From: Apiospora phragmitis | Lineage: Eukaryota; Ascomycota; Sordariomycetes; Amphisphaeriales; Apiosporaceae | NCBI GenBank assembly: GCA_038363925.1 | Contig: JAQQWL010000002.1 | Span: forward strand, 496,001 to 560,000 | DNA: 64,000 nt | Direction: 5' to 3' | Part shown: positions 36,201-47,806 of the stretch, piece by piece | How the letters are laid out: every line of letters starts with the position of its first letter | How positions within the stretch are numbered: the stretch's first letter is position 1 | Position numbers and translations under genes: made by a program | Notes under the pieces: model-generated | Told to the model about the DNA's origin: nothing | What the model saw: only the letters and a program-made list of their open reading frames with translations | Databases searched by the model: none

Positions 36201-38859
36201 TGACTGACTGCCTGTACTCGGTGGCCAGCGGATAGTTTCTCATCCCTTCTCTGCTCCCAATCCTGTCCCCGAACCGCACCCAGAGCCAATAGCCCAAACC
36301 GGTCGGCATTTGCCTAAAGGTGAATACGGACCACGTGCCGCCCTTACAGCGTTGGCGTTTCGCTTCTCTGTTTGGTACACCCCAACCTTACCTGCTGTAC
36401 CTAACGTTGGAATAGGCAGGTTCTACTGATCCCACCCTATTTCGAGATATGGGATGGCGACGAGCTGCTGCTCTCTCACTCCGCCATCTCCAATGTGTCA
36501 TAAGTATGATGATGCATTAGGCCCGGCTAAGGAAGGCGTACCTACATCAAATTGCATCACTGATCTACTGTACTTCGCAAGTTTTCCAGGGGATGCGGCT
36601 GGTATCAGCTCGAACAAGGTACTTGCGCCCTCCCTCTAACCCAGCTGATGCTGGTGCTGGCGCTTGTGCCTGAGCTGAAGCAACTGGGGCGGGCACTGAC
36701 TGTAGTAGCTTTTGAGGCGAACAGTCCGTGGCCCCGATAATGCTGTCGTCGTCTGCACCGCGGTCAGGGTCATTGATTCATTAGACCCCATCGTCGAAGA
36801 CAAACGAGAAGCCAGGCAAGCAAGTGGCAAGCAGGATTTTCATGGAGTACTCTAGCTCGAGTGCGACCTAGCAATAACAAATAGAACTTTTCTGGAACAC
36901 CGGTCGCTCGTGAGCTAAAGAAGACGCACTCCACAGTTTCGCGGGATGATTGATGGGAGGGATGAAAAGCCCCCCACCATGCAAGAGAAGTACCTACCTA
37001 CTCTTTTTTTATCCCCCTTCCTAAGCTGGCTAGGGCCAGCAAACATCTTTCCCGGTCTTCCGTGGACCATGACCTACATACCTCCTTCGCTCACCGTTGC
37101 ACTGCATTGGGGACCAAAGCTGCTGTATGGCAAGAGAGACAGAGACAAGAAGGAAACAGCGACGATCTCGTGGGCTTGAGAAGGTAGGTAGTGTGCGTGT
37201 GTGAGGTTGGCTGGTTCAAGGGCAAAGAAAGCCGAGAGAAAAGACTGGCCAGGAACGTGCAGTACAGTTTTGAATCTAGACGTCTGTCTGCCAGGCCGTG
37301 TCTCGTTTTTTTTTTTGTACATCTGCCGGCCTGGGTCGAGGCTTGCTTATTCTGTTGCTAACACAAATACCTTTTGAAGTGGACTTCCTGTCTATTGCAG
37401 CGGCCTGTCTCATAGGGGTTGCTGTCAGTGGTCATTGAACTCTGTGAGGTAAGAGACAGAACAGGGAAGAAAAGCGGCTCTCGCATTTCGAGCCACCACT
37501 CGTCACTCGTTTTCTCGACCTTTTTTTTTTTTTGTCAAATCGCAGGAGGGAGGTCGACACGCTAAACTTTAGCATGCGATAGGCCATTTCCGTGAGGGCG
37601 GGCTCCAGTGAGCAGCATGTTCGACGTTGAATGGCGCCAGGGATCAGGGGTCCTCTGCCTAACATACTGCACGGTAATAAGTCGCCAACGCACTACATCG
37701 CTACTGGTACTCCGTAGGTAGTGTCCTCTCCTCTCCGAAAGGGCTGCTGCCAGTCTGGCTCTCGGTTGAAGTAAAGTACACACATACGCACCCTACGTAA
37801 TGTAATGTACCTGTAGGTATATAGGCCAGAAACAGGTCAAAGTAGCACCCATGCAGATACGCCATATGCCATGTCCATGCCATGCTCTCCATTGCTTCCA
37901 ATGTTCTTTCGACTAGTCTAGTTCTGAGGAAAATATCGAGGATCCACCGGGTCTTCATACCCATCCTCACCCCACCCCTCGCAGCCATGGGTCTACCTGT
38001 CAACTTGCTTCCTCTGCAAATCGACGCATCGAATACGTACCTATGTATCCCTATACGGCAGAAGCAACACGCAGGTGTATGGAGACGTTATGTACCGCCC
38101 GTACTGCGGTCGAAGCCAGGTATGTATCTTTTCCCTGCACGGCTGCTGCACGATGTACATACCACACCACTGCATGAATCCCAGCAGCCAGCCCAGGAAC
38201 AAGCTACTTCCCAAGGGGGTCCCGGTAACACGTCTGCTCGGGTTGTCTGGGGTGGGCTCTTTTTTGGCAACTAATAAGCTTTAGACTCAAACGACCCAAG
38301 CCCAAGCCAGCCAGCGAGCAACAGCAAGCACCGAGCAGCAGCAGCGCAGAGACAAGACAAGACCATGGACTAGACTGGGAACCGTGAACTTGAACTTGAC
38401 ACACTTAAATAACTTCGTTCCCGTCCCTCCTCACCCTACTTCCGACGTTTCGTTCATCCGGAGCAGAAGTATATGCACAAGTGCGACCACATTGAACTCG
38501 TTACTGTTCCTCACCAATCCCACTCTCGAAAAGACCACACCAACGCCATCCTACAATCTACTAGCTTCTCCATATTTTCCGTTTTCCCAGGAACGACATC
38601 CTACCTCTCAACCTGTTCGTCATACTACACGCTCTCGACAACAACGAACGTACAGTCCCTGAAAAGAGAGGGCGGGAGATTTGTTAGAATCGAAGATCTA
38701 TAAAGCCTCTTGGTAATTCTGGGGTGCATTGAGTGCACCACCTATAACTCGACTTTATTCGACTTATACAACCCGCTGCCATACTGTACCGGTCCCCTTG
38801 GCGAGGCGCGGACAGGCGGCAGGCAGTCAACCCGACTCAACTCTGCCCCGTAGTCAGAA
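30261..38859. other. gene desert with a pyrimidine-rich leader at its right end
   Basis: About 8.6 kb without a supported gene. The last 600 bases (about 38,280-38,860) are C- and T-rich on the plus strand and probably form the leader of the small gene that follows. Copies of TACTCCGTA or its complement occur at 32,797, 32,875, 34,365 and 37,708. A 12-nt T-run lies near 37,511. Frames elsewhere have no motif; a tRNA-like string near 30,850 does not fold. Confidence 0.45.
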
Positions 38860-39364
38860 ATGTGTGACTACACACAAGTACGCCTTCCCTACAACTATTC
38901 TCGAGTCCATTGGTCATGGACGACGGGTTTCTTAGCGGTCGAATAAACCAACTAACACATTGTTCTTCTTCAGGTGGAATATTCTTGCGGCCACTTCCGT
39001 TTCCGTGTTCAGAGATGGTGTTCTCACTACGAACGCACACATCGAGTGTGCCCGCCCAACATCACAACGGGAGAGCTTCGGTAAGTCACATATCCCATGC
39101 TTCTAATGTTCTTCTAAAGTGTATATGTCTTGTCCAAATGCTGACGATGTGGGGGTTACAGAGGTGACGAGCTATGTAGTAAGTCAATCACAAACTGTTT
39201 CTGGCCGCTGAGTGGCTTGCAGCGGTCACTCGGGCTTGTCTTGGTGTCTTGGGGTGGTGAGCACTTACGCTAACGGTCACCAAACAGCGGATTGCCGACC
39301 TCACAAACCCGCGCCCTGGGAACACATGATCCGGCGAACTGTCCGCGCCGGCCAATACGTCTAA
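38860..39364 (+). CDS. 72-aa Cys-rich (zinc-ribbon-like) protein, four exons
   Basis: The exons are 38860..38877 (18 nt), 38974..39080, 39162..39178 (17 nt) and 39288..39364. All introns have GT-AG ends with GTACGC or GTAAGT donors, CTAAC-type branch sites and CAG acceptors. Splicing gives MCDYTQVEYSCGHFRFRVQR, then WCSHYERTHRVCPPN, then LCTDCRPHKPAPWEHMIRR and a stop. The MCDYTQ start, C-G-H and C-x2-C pattern is, to my knowledge, shared by small conserved ascomycete proteins of unknown role. Four Cys and His groups could bind one zinc ion. The protein cannot be found from open frames alone because two exons are tiny. The function is unknown; it is probably nuclear or cytosolic, as there is no signal peptide. 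Confidence 0.82.
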
Positions 39365-40498
39365 TTCAACCTGACCCTTCTCGACGACTTCTTAGCTTCC
39401 GTCTGAACTGCCTTCCCGCTGCTAGATGCTGCTGCCGCATACTTACTTGCGTTGCGGCCCCTGGACGAACGAACGACAGAAAGAAAGCAAGCAAGCAGGC
39501 AAAAGGCGACTAGGGCTGGGAGGACGGAACCAGCGGCGCAACTCCCGGAGCCTTCCTTCAATGCGACTCAACACTACTTTCAGGCCTTCGGATGTCTTAC
39601 TACCACACACTACTACATATCATGGGCGTTATATCCAATAAAAATAAAGGGCGGAACCGGTTCGCGCAACATTGCATATCCGATACGGATGGGTGTTTTT
39701 TCAACAAGGATTTGATTTTTTTTACTACGAGGGGCTCGCTGTCTGGAAGATGCGGTCGGCGTTTGATCATTTATTGCTTTCGAACTGCAAAGTAACGGTA
39801 ATGGATTTTGCCCCGCGGTCTGCCTCTTCCGATGGATGTACACCCCCCCCCCTCCCCTGGCAGGTTCCTGATGATATCAAGACACGCACACACACATACA
39901 CGATTCTGCCAACCCTCGGCGTCATGTATTTTCTCTCTTGGATCAATTTGCTGGCACTGGCGTTTTACGGAGAAAGAGAGAAAGGTTGGTTAGGAACACC
40001 GCCGATACTGATACTTTTTGAGACTGGCTGATGTTGCAGATACCCTTGGGCCATATAGAAAAGCAATACTACAAAGTTACTACTACTACTACCACTACCA
40101 AAGTTCCATTAGTTGTATTTTACAGACAGGGAGGGTGGTCTCTGTTCTGGACTGGTCAATCCCCCGGGGCTTCTCGTCGGCTCAATACCACGCAGGGAGG
40201 GAGGGAGGAAGGGCAAGCAGAAGAGAGAAAGAGACAACGCAAAAAGTAGCGGAAACCGCTTATTGATGCCATCGTCACGCCGAACAATGATGCATCGGAT
40301 CTGACCAAAGCAGCCAGCGCGGGCGCTGATTGGCTCCCGAGCGCCTGGAATCTGACCAGCGACAAGTCACATGGGCTAAATGGGATTTCGTGGTGATGAT
40401 CGGATTTAATTGACAGGAGTCTGTCTCTCTTGAACCAAGACCAGAAAAGCGGTTGGTGGGGGGAAGGGGGGGCAGGCAGCCAAGGATTAATGGCTAAA

Positions 40499-40511
40499 GG
40501 GGGGGGGGGGG
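40499..40511 (+). repeat. poly-G run (13 nt)
   Basis: Thirteen consecutive G in non-coding DNA. Confidence 0.9.
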
Positions 40512-42665
40512 TCAGCACCCGGAGTTCCCTAGCTGCCCCTCCCGAACCAAAACGTCAGCTGCCCGCCGCCGCAACAGTTCAAGGTAGGGCTATCTTCCCG
40601 TCCACGGCAACCCCCTCCCCTTTTCTTACCATCCAGGAACGGGGAAATCTTGCCCAGGGCAATCCCGGGCAAACCGTCCAACACTGAACGAGATGATGAC
40701 GGGAGAACGAAAGTGGAAAAAAAAGGAAACAAAGGAACGAGGATGCGAGACCGAAAAAACAGAGAGATCGAGATACCATTTCATCGGTCGTTATCATGGC
40801 CGCCATTGCGCAGATAGCCGTGTTATTGGATGAACCGCACAATCCGAGTGACGCAGCGCCTGCGTTGTGCCCCCCTTACACGACACGACACGAACATTGG
40901 ACCTCGATCACCTAACCTGCGCGCAATGCACCTCTCTTTTCTATGCAGTGCAAGCCAGCATCCCACATGCCGACCACTCTATACAGAGGGGAAGGAAGGA
41001 CAGACCAAACACGGGAATCTGCAATGCTGCCACCCGTGTGCATAGACTTCCGCTCTGGCTGTCTCTGCGACCTTCGAGTGCGTGCATGCATGCATGCATG
41101 CGGATATGTAGCAGCAGGAGGACCAGCAACAGGGCAGAAAAAAAAAGGTTCGCGAAATCTTCAGGGCTGCTTCGGCGAGACAACCCAATCCTCGACCTGC
41201 TGCATTGGGACCTCAAAGCAGGAGACCATGATGATGATTATTGATGACCCGACCTGCAGTCGCCCTCTTTCCTCTCGGTTCTACCTAAGGTAACCTGTAA
41301 GTAAGTGTTGACCACATGTCGCCATACAGGTCGGTCCAGCGCAGCATCAGCAAAGCAGCAGCTGCGATGACCGGGGGGTTTTTCATCTAAGCGAACCACG
41401 ATTGGATGAACCGACCACCAGGAACTCGGGGATTGGTCGACATTGTACGTACAGCATTTACTTGCCGATTATCTGCATGGCTGGCTGTATGTACTCCTTT
41501 CTATCCTGCCTACCCAGGTATGTACCCCAAGATGTATGTAAGTAATCCTGCCCATATGGCAGCCCAAGCAAACATGCATTGGCAGCACCAATGAGCCACC
41601 ACAAGACAGCGCAACACAACATGCGAGGCTGTTGTAAGCTTCCATTCGTACCCAAGGTAGGTCAACCACGGTAAGCCAGGCACACATCGTGATGCCATTC
41701 GGCCATGTGGTGTAGACTAACTCGACGACGGGGAGATCATATCATGGCGGGGCACCAGAGTAGCGCGTAAGTTAGGCGGTAGCGCCCGCTAGAGAGCCAG
41801 ATTACTCCCTAAAGTAGGGCAAGATCCTAGTCCCTGGTGTGGTTCTGACATCTTAAAGCCGACAAGACCGTAATCTATTTTCCAGTGGGCTTGGAGCCTG
41901 GCAATTTGAATCTCTATCAATTCATCAATATCTACATTGCATCCAGCTCGTATTACTGTTGGGTCTTACTGCTGGTCGCCATGACATGGTCTTGAACCAG
42001 ACTCAGCCGCGCCAGTGATTGTCGATAAGAGCCATGCCAAGCCCAGATCGCACAAGGTCATGCCACCCTCCCCAAAGGCTTTTTAGGCCTTCATTATCAA
42101 AACCCATCCGCTCTCACCACGACAAGAGTTAGGCCTATTCTTTTACGCGAGGCGTTCGATCTAACGGGTATTTCTTCTGTGGTATCGAGCTGGGCCTTGA
42201 CTGAGTGACCTCAAAACGGAAAGAAAAAAAGTCAGGTTCTAGTCTCTTCGCATAGCTGCGTGCTGCGTGCTGCAATGCAAGCAAAGGCAAGGAAGCTGCA
42301 TCTTCCGGTGTTACGCGGTGCGGGAGCTACTGTCGATGGTCATCGAGCTGTTTTTGCTCTTCGTCGCCGGGTTTATGCAATTCACTTTTCTTCTCCCCCT
42401 TGACCGTCAGTCACGTCACGTCAAGTTGAAACCGAAAGCCTGGCGACGGCTTTTTTTTTTTTTTTTTTGTCTTCCTGATGCTGGCCTTACGTGTATCACG
42501 CGCACGACGACACGAATGCAAGCTGCTTCTTCAACTTTCACATCGGTCAGCTCCAGCTAATAAGAATCGACGTACAAACGCCCATGCGGCCGTTCGCTCC
42601 CAGGATGACTGGACTTATTCTATACATTATACGCCAATTGGGAGTCACATGCAGTGCTCTTCTCC

Positions 42666-42690
42666 TTTTTTTTTTTTTTTTTTTTTTTTT
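42666..42690 (+). repeat. poly-T run (25 nt)
   Basis: Twenty-five consecutive T, about 200 bp right of an 18-nt T-run at 42451-42468. Both are in non-coding DNA; their lengths are prone to assembly error. Confidence 0.9.
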
Positions 42691-45600
42691 GGGCCTGATT
42701 ATTTTTGGCATTAACCATTGATTGGTCTTGTGCTCTCCTTGTTTGACAATCGCAGCAGCAGCCTGGCAGCAGCAGCCAGTACAATCATGCTTGGCGGCTC
42801 CCGCTATTCCAAAGTCCGCATCCGCATCCGCATCACCGCCTTGGGGTGACACCGGGTATCATGACCGTAGAGAGAGAGGGATGTACACCGGGGTTTGGGG
42901 CAACCTCTTCTTAGCCTAAAACGGTCTCTTCCAGAGAGGTATGTAAGCCCTGGGCAAAAAGGTTAGGTGAGATGGGAAGGGGGGGGAAGAGATTCTGACA
43001 CATGGGAAAGGCGATTCAACGGCCCTATCTTCCCGTCCGGTCAAAGGCACGGCTCGTGCTGTCAGACAGACCGGTGAACGAACTGCTGTGATGCTGTGCC
43101 ACAACACGCGACCGACGGAACTCCTCCCCTCCCCGCACAAGTGACAGGTGAGATGGGGCCCCGTCGTACTCCGATCCATTCTCGCAGACCGAGGGGAAAG
43201 GGTTGAGGTTGAGCTGAAACCATGCACAGCATTACTTTGAACTGAACGAAAGACCTTCTGCAAATGAATTTTCGGTATAAGCTACATCTGTCGCAGGAGC
43301 TGCCCACTACCCACGCCTAAGCCCCCCATGCAACCAATGCCGGCGCGATGCCTATGCGAGACTACTTCTCGCGCGAATCCTTGCATCAAAGCAGCATCTA
43401 CGCAAGCCGTTTTCTTCCTGCAGTGGTCTACCAGCTACTCAGCTAGCCAGCTAGCCCAGCCCAGTGATTATTTGCGGTTGCAAGAAGCTACGAAAGCGAA
43501 TCCCGCCGTCGTCATGTTATCAGATCTCAGATACGCAGTCTCAGTCGATGTACAGGGGGATCGACGACCAGAGCCCGTGACAAGCCGCCCGGCGGTTACC
43601 ATTTGCCTTTTTTTTTTCGAACTGTTTGCTCGGAATTTTCCTTTCACCATGTGCCAGGTTTCTGCATACCCTAGTCGAGCAACTCTCTTCTTAGCCCAGG
43701 TAGCGAGGGTCTCATCTCATTGATGAGCCACCTCGGCGCTGGCAAATTTCCCACGCGACAGACAAGACAGTGACGGTGACGAGCAAGTTTCACTGACACA
43801 AGGTTATTGATGGCCATGTACTGTACCCCACGTACGGCGGGCGCGTCCTTCCTTTAGCCGTCGTCGGTCTGACAAGGGTGCCAGGGCGCACTATGTACTA
43901 ATAAACACCCTGCAGATCACTTACTGAATGCGCAGGACCTATTCCCGCTTATTACCAGACTTGCACCCCGCGGGGTAGATTACTTTTAGTAGATCTGGCC
44001 AGATTGGCCGCTGGTTCTGGCAGTCACATTTGATAATTGCTATCGGTCACTTTCGATGGCCAACTGAGCAACTCTTGCCGGTAGAGATCAGGACATTGAT
44101 TCCCCAACCACTACGGTATCTCCTAACTTCGGACCTTGGCATTTTGGGGGTATGGTGTGTACTGTACTCCGTAATGGTACTGCTTATGACAAGGTAGTCC
44201 AGCCCTGCCACGTAAAAACGCGAGCGCGCGCGCATGTCTTTGAGACATATGCAAAGACAACCAGAAAGACGGCAGGCATTTGCTGTATGTCTTGCATAAA
44301 TACAACGGTTGAGGATCCATCCTGTTTGACTTCGTTGCATTGCTTCGCAGGCGGAGGGATATCCACCTCTGGCGGGCGGCTCTCCAATGTCTTAATGATT
44401 TGGTTTGGCCCGACCTTACGTGCGTAACTCCGACGCCGGTACACTTTGGGAGGCCGGCCACGCTCTAGAGCGGCTCTTTATCGTGGTCGGTCTTTAGAAC
44501 GCCCGACCTTCTTCCCCTTGTGTTTTCCATTGCTTGCCCATCAATGACGTCTCACATCACTGGGCTATCGGCCATGCCTCCGTCCCCTGTGCTGGCTGTG
44601 GGTGGGGTAAAAAAGTGAAAGATTACACGGCAAGTAATCCGTCAGATCAGACTTCTGGTTATGGGATAGCGGTGGCTTCCCAAGCTTCCCAGGCCATTCT
44701 CCATTCGTGTTGGTGTTGGAAGCTGGTGCTCGCTTTACTCTCTTCGTGGCTTTTTCTTTCTTTGCTTTTTCGTGCAACCGGTTCATCCGGTACGTACATA
44801 CACCTCAGCAAGTGACAAGTGACAGCCTGACCATATTGGGTGGTGTGGTATTTGAGAATGGAAGGTCTCGACCAGAGCAAACTAGGACCAGGGTTCGTCG
44901 GTCGCATGAGCTGCAGTCAGCAATAACAACAACGACGACAAAAAAAAAGCAAGCAAGTAGCTCGAGCGTCGAGACACGCAGCAAAACAACTGGTTCAGAT
45001 ATCTCGCGTCAATCGAGCCACCGCGAGATCCCGCGGCGGGGGAGACTCATTCCCATGGTAGGTTTAAGCTTTTCGCGTTGGCAGACCATCTACGGTAGGG
45101 ATATATATGGATTTACGTACAGCTTTTTCATTCAGCCCTCACCGTTGCGTTGCCATCAACCAGGTTTCCGGTGTCTCGCGAAAATCAACGACGCAGCCCC
45201 CCTTTCATCAATCGTCCGATGGCCACTGCATGAAGTACCGAGCCCATGTGTATATATACATTTGTACAATTCAAAATCTCCAAACATGACATTCCAATGA
45301 CGTGGCGGATACATCGCAGAGACTTTCCAAACCTCTCTCGGCTTCCTTCCTTCACTGATGGGACCTGTCACACCGATCGCGTTACCCAAGATCCTAACAA
45401 TCCGGACTGTGTACACGATCTGGCGGTGTAACCAGCCAACTAGGACACTAGATGAGGAAAGTGTACCCTTTGTTGGTCTCCTACGAGCGAGCAAAGTCAA
45501 CCTAAGGGACCGACAGTCAGGTCAGCTGGCGATGGGGAAAGTGTGTATCTATACGTCCTGGCGTCACCGAACAAGGAAGATGCGTAAGGTATGTCCGCCG

Positions 45601-47806
45601 ATTCGTGGATAAAGATAACAATGACTGTCTACCTGTAATGAGTATGTTGTTGTAGTCAATCTGATACGTCAGGTCAGGTGCTCTGTCCCCAAACTGATAT
45701 AGGGGCTTGTCTATATCAAGACGTGCATGGCGGAAGCCGATCCTGCTGCATACGGCCGGCCGGACTCCATGCCCCGGCAGTTGCCCAGAACGCACTATAC
45801 AAGGGGCAAGATGCACTCCTGGTCGTATTGCTGCAACACACACCAGCATTACGGTCGTTGTCAACCTTACAGGCGATCGCATTCCGCATACCCGGTTTGA
45901 AATGCGTTCCCAAACCTGGGCAAAAGCTCTAATTATCCAGGGAGTCCAGTCGATCACATCTCACTTTAACAACACGAGCTGTTGCGTTGGGGGGTCAATT
46001 AGGAATCGAAATGGGCTGCAACCACCCCCTGTCGGACTATCCTGGCCGTATATAGCTGAGCTTGCTTTTCCTGGTACGTATGGCTTCATGCACGTTGCTG
46101 CTTTGGTCCAGACCCTACTACCAGCCCTGCCATCATACATCAGGAAGAGATAGCGAGGTATGGTGAAAAGAAAAACACTTCATGATACTTATCTATGGCA
46201 CACCGGCCCGACTAAGGTTTGTATATACATCATATCATACATGGATGAACGAGAGAAAAAGTGTTGCAGGAGTGACACCCTCGGCGGTGAATCGAGCAGT
46301 GGCTTGGCTGATTGGTCCGGTTCGGTTCCAGGCTCGGAGTATGCCCCTATTAGCTAACCAGCAGGCAGCCAAGTTGAGAAGATTGCTTTTTCTACTTTTC
46401 TTTCAAGACCTACGTTTGAATGCGCTGGCTAAAATGGAACGACATGTCAGTAAGAAGCTTCTTCGGGCTTCCCTCCTTCTGGTGGAAGAAGGATGTCGAA
46501 TACGACATACATGCATATCCCCAGAATGCATGCCATGCTGCAGGGCTGGTCATGGGTTCATCAGTACAAATATGATATGATATGTATCATTTTTGTGCCA
46601 CTAGCTTCTGGAAGAAAAGATAGGGCAAGAAGCAGTACAGGAAAGAACAGTAACACACACCCAAGATACTTGTCCATTGACTTTCCACATGCACCCACCC
46701 CCTATCTATCTAACCTTACGCCTTTCACCACTAATACACGTCAGCGTAGCTACCGAGACAAAGAAAACCCCTGTGGAAATTCGAAGAGGGGAGGTATGGA
46801 CTCGATGCAGGAGGAAACGCCGTTGTGCAGCCCTGCCGAGGGGAGAAAGCAAGGGGGGGAGATGCCAAAATCGGACGAATATGTGTGGCTCGGCGTGTGT
46901 TCCGGTGGCAGTAAATGTTTTCGCCACAGGCCTATACATACATTACGTACATCTGCCCTTTTCTTTTCCTAACTCTCTTTCCCCCCCTTTTTCTTTGCTT
47001 CTTTCTTTCTTTCGGTCGAAGCGGTAGTTGTTTTGATACGACTAAAACACAAACATACTTTTCCCCATCGCCAATGCAACTAAGGCACAATAGTTTGGTC
47101 TCCTAATTGCATTTGGTATTGTTGATTTGTTTTGATGGTGATGAGGCGGTCTGTCGGTCCGTCTTCCTTCTTCTTCTTCCTCCTCTCGCATGTGGCAAGT
47201 GGGCTCTCCACCGTCATCGATACCGCTTCCGCCCGTCAGTCACTGACCCTAGTTGCCGTACGATAATAGCACGTGGTGCGCCGCCGCCTGTACACCCGGA
47301 TCCGGCCGCTCGGTCATGAATTCTCCACGGCGGTAGACCACGCACCTGATCCCGGTCTTAAAGGGGAGATCAACTGGTCCTTCGACAACACCATGGTGGA
47401 GATGACGGCGCGAAGGGCAACGGGAGAACAGAGACTTTGCGTCATTGCACCACGAAGTCAAGATGACAAGACATTTATTGGTTCAGGGGTATCGCAACAT
47501 GTAAACAAGCCCCCGCCTCGACGTTGGACTCATACCTTAACACACCCCTAGTTCACATGAAGAACAACCAAAAGTCTTGAACTGATCATGGAGTTCGTCG
47601 AAGGTCTCCAACCCCCCCCCGCCCCCCAAAAAAACTTGCACACGGGAGACAGAAGCAATATACGAAAATAGGAAGTTAAAGGCCATACATACGCCCAAGT
47701 GGAGAGGAAAAGGGGTAATAGTTGACAAATGGGCACTCCATGTCCAGGTCCCAGCGTGTGTCTTAACCACCGCCGCCCACCATCTAACAAAGTGTCATCC
47801 CACCCA

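Larger units (their letters stand above)
39365..47806. other. gene desert with long homopolymers
   Basis: About 8.4 kb without a supported gene. Notable low-complexity items: a 13-nt G-run at 40,499-40,511, an 18-nt T-run at 42,451-42,468, a 25-nt T-run at 42,666-42,690 and a CATG tetranucleotide repeat at about 41,085-41,101. TACTCCGTA occurs at 44,165. A 92-aa frame at 47,273-47,551 has no ATG and is not convincing. Many long stretches are C- and T-rich, as in fungal promoters and leaders. Confidence 0.45.

Noticed and set aside
47273..47551. Plus-strand 92-aa frame with GEINWSFDNTMVEMTARRA
   Set aside because: It starts with GTG, not ATG, has no splice partner and no family match that I recognise; a chance frame in GC-rich DNA is more likely.
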